A DNA stretch of 64,000 bases from Sycon ciliatum (taxonomy: Eukaryota > Porifera > Calcarea > Leucosolenida > Sycettidae), in assembly GCF_964019385.1 (NCBI RefSeq), contig NC_088643.1, positions 78,935,626 through 78,999,625 of the forward strand, written 5' to 3'. The notes below the pieces were generated by a model. The model was not told the DNA's origin, did not search any database, and was given only the letters and a program-made list of their open reading frames with translations. Shown piece after piece: positions 63,051 to 64,000 of this stretch. The translations under genes were made by a program, and so were the position numbers. Every line of letters begins with the position of its first letter. Position 1 is the first letter of the stretch.

Positions 63051-63655
63051 GTAGGTTTGACCGGAAAAATGTTGCCAGCCAACACCCAGTCAACACCCAG
63101 TCAACACCATTAATACCGTTGGTTTCTAGCTGCTCGTGGCAATATCACTGCTGCTGCTGCTGCTGCTCCTGTCAATCTGTGACTCCTTTCGTCTTGCACC
63201 GCTTCATGCATGGTATAGCCTTGCAATTACATAGCTGTACATCAGGGAGTCGTACTCAAACTAGGGAGGTGACACGGCACAGAAATCCGTGTCACAGGGG
63301 TTGACTCGCACCCGTGACCCCTTGTTGTTATTTTTGGAATAGTTCAGTCCAGTCCAGTCCGAAAGGTCATACTCGGATCGACTCGCCTTCTGTACTTCAC
63401 CTCCAAGCGTGCCGCATGGGTGTCTAGTTTTTGAAATTATTGAGGCAGCACATTTCGTTTACAGCCCATCACTCGCCAGTATTCTTTGAAAGACTACCAG
63501 CATTTTTTTTAGCTCCTGCCATGTCCGAACTACTTGATAGCAGTGATGGCAACAGCAGCAGTTATGAAACGGCGTGTAGTGTTGCGGTAACTGTTCAGAA
63601 CTGTTCAGAGTCGTATCCTAGGTTAATCCGAATACTAAAAATTGACCCAAATTGC
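63051..63655. other. MTREX intron 11, nothing further recognised
   Basis: After the GT donor at 63051 there is a short CAACACCCAGT repeat (63080-63108), a GCT repeat near 63150 and an ACACGG...CCGTGT hairpin near 63272-63294. No further MTREX exon (expected to encode the part after FNT) is visible up to 64000. Confidence 0.5.
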
Positions 63656-64000
63656 ACATAACACGAAGCTGGTTTTTGAAAATTGTAAGTCGTGTATCTG
63701 CCCCATTTCTTCTTTATGACTTGCACAATACACCAGTCTTCCTAAATAACACATTTATAGCAGGGGTTAAGTACCATATAAGAGAAGTACAGCCAGTGAT
63801 ATTGTCATGTTGAAATACTACAATTTTGACACAAATTACACATAACACGAAGCCAGGTTTTGAAAATTGTAAGTCGTGTATCTGCCCCATTTCTTCTTTA
63901 TGACCTGCACAATGGTCCAGTCTGCCTAAATAACACATTTATAGCAGGGGTTATGTACCATATTAGAGAAGTACAGCCAATGATATTGCCATGTCTAAAT
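63656..64000. repeat. Tandem repeat, ~184 base unit, continuing past the window
   Basis: ACATAACACGAAGC at 63656 recurs at 63840 with long near-identical stretches (GTAAGTCGTGTATCTGCCCC; AACACATTTATAGCAGGGGT). Two units are visible with about 95% or better identity by eye; the second is cut by the window end. Confidence 0.85.

Noticed and set aside
63656-64000. CRISPR-like repeats
   Set aside because: Units are ~184 bases, contiguous and without spacers, in an animal intron.

Overview
The window is animal nuclear DNA. Seven protein genes are split by introns with GT-AG ends (one GC-AG), and the introns and spacers are packed with GT/CA/GA microsatellites, poly(C) runs and short inverted-repeat DNA transposons. 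A forkhead gene of the FOXN1/4 class points to Metazoa. Gene density is about one gene per 9 kb. The methyl-end fatty acid desaturase, known from many aquatic invertebrates but not vertebrates, fits a marine invertebrate, possibly an early-branching one such as a sponge. I cannot fix the species or phylum from sequence alone. All exon borders were read by eye from splice signals, reading phase and remembered family sequences. No alignment or RNA data were used.

Layout: NSUN6, an RNA cytosine-5 methyltransferase (+, 309-9633, 10 exons); a 5.1 kb spacer with a perfect hairpin and TA-type MITE; GTP-dependent PEP carboxykinase (+, 14755-20364, 4 exons) with an 850 bp fold-back element in intron 2; an SR splicing factor of the SRSF4/5/6 type with a glycine-rich hinge (+, 21754-32605, 8 exons); a 2 kb spacer holding a duplicated block; a FOXN1/4 forkhead factor (+, 34563-42098, 4 exons); a spacer with MITEs, a 40 bp perfect hairpin and a decayed SWIM zinc-finger gene; a single-exon delta-12/omega-3 type desaturase (+, 46488-47600); ZRANB2, a RanBP2-type zinc-finger splicing regulator (-, 50292-53764, 8 exons); and, head to head with it across 584 bp, the 5' part of MTREX/MTR4, the exosome RNA helicase (+, 54349 to at least 63050, 11 exons seen, running off the window).

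The genes do not form an operon. Four of the seven act on RNA (NSUN6, SR factor, ZRANB2, MTR4), and the ZRANB2/MTR4 pair shares one divergent promoter interval. The most unusual signal is architectural. At many introns, on both strands, a (GT)n tract in sense orientation lies just upstream of the 3' splice site, in several cases where a polypyrimidine tract would be expected. A GC-AG intron in MTREX, a 15 bp flanked fold-back with a tRNA-like B box, nested transposons and several MITE families are also noted.
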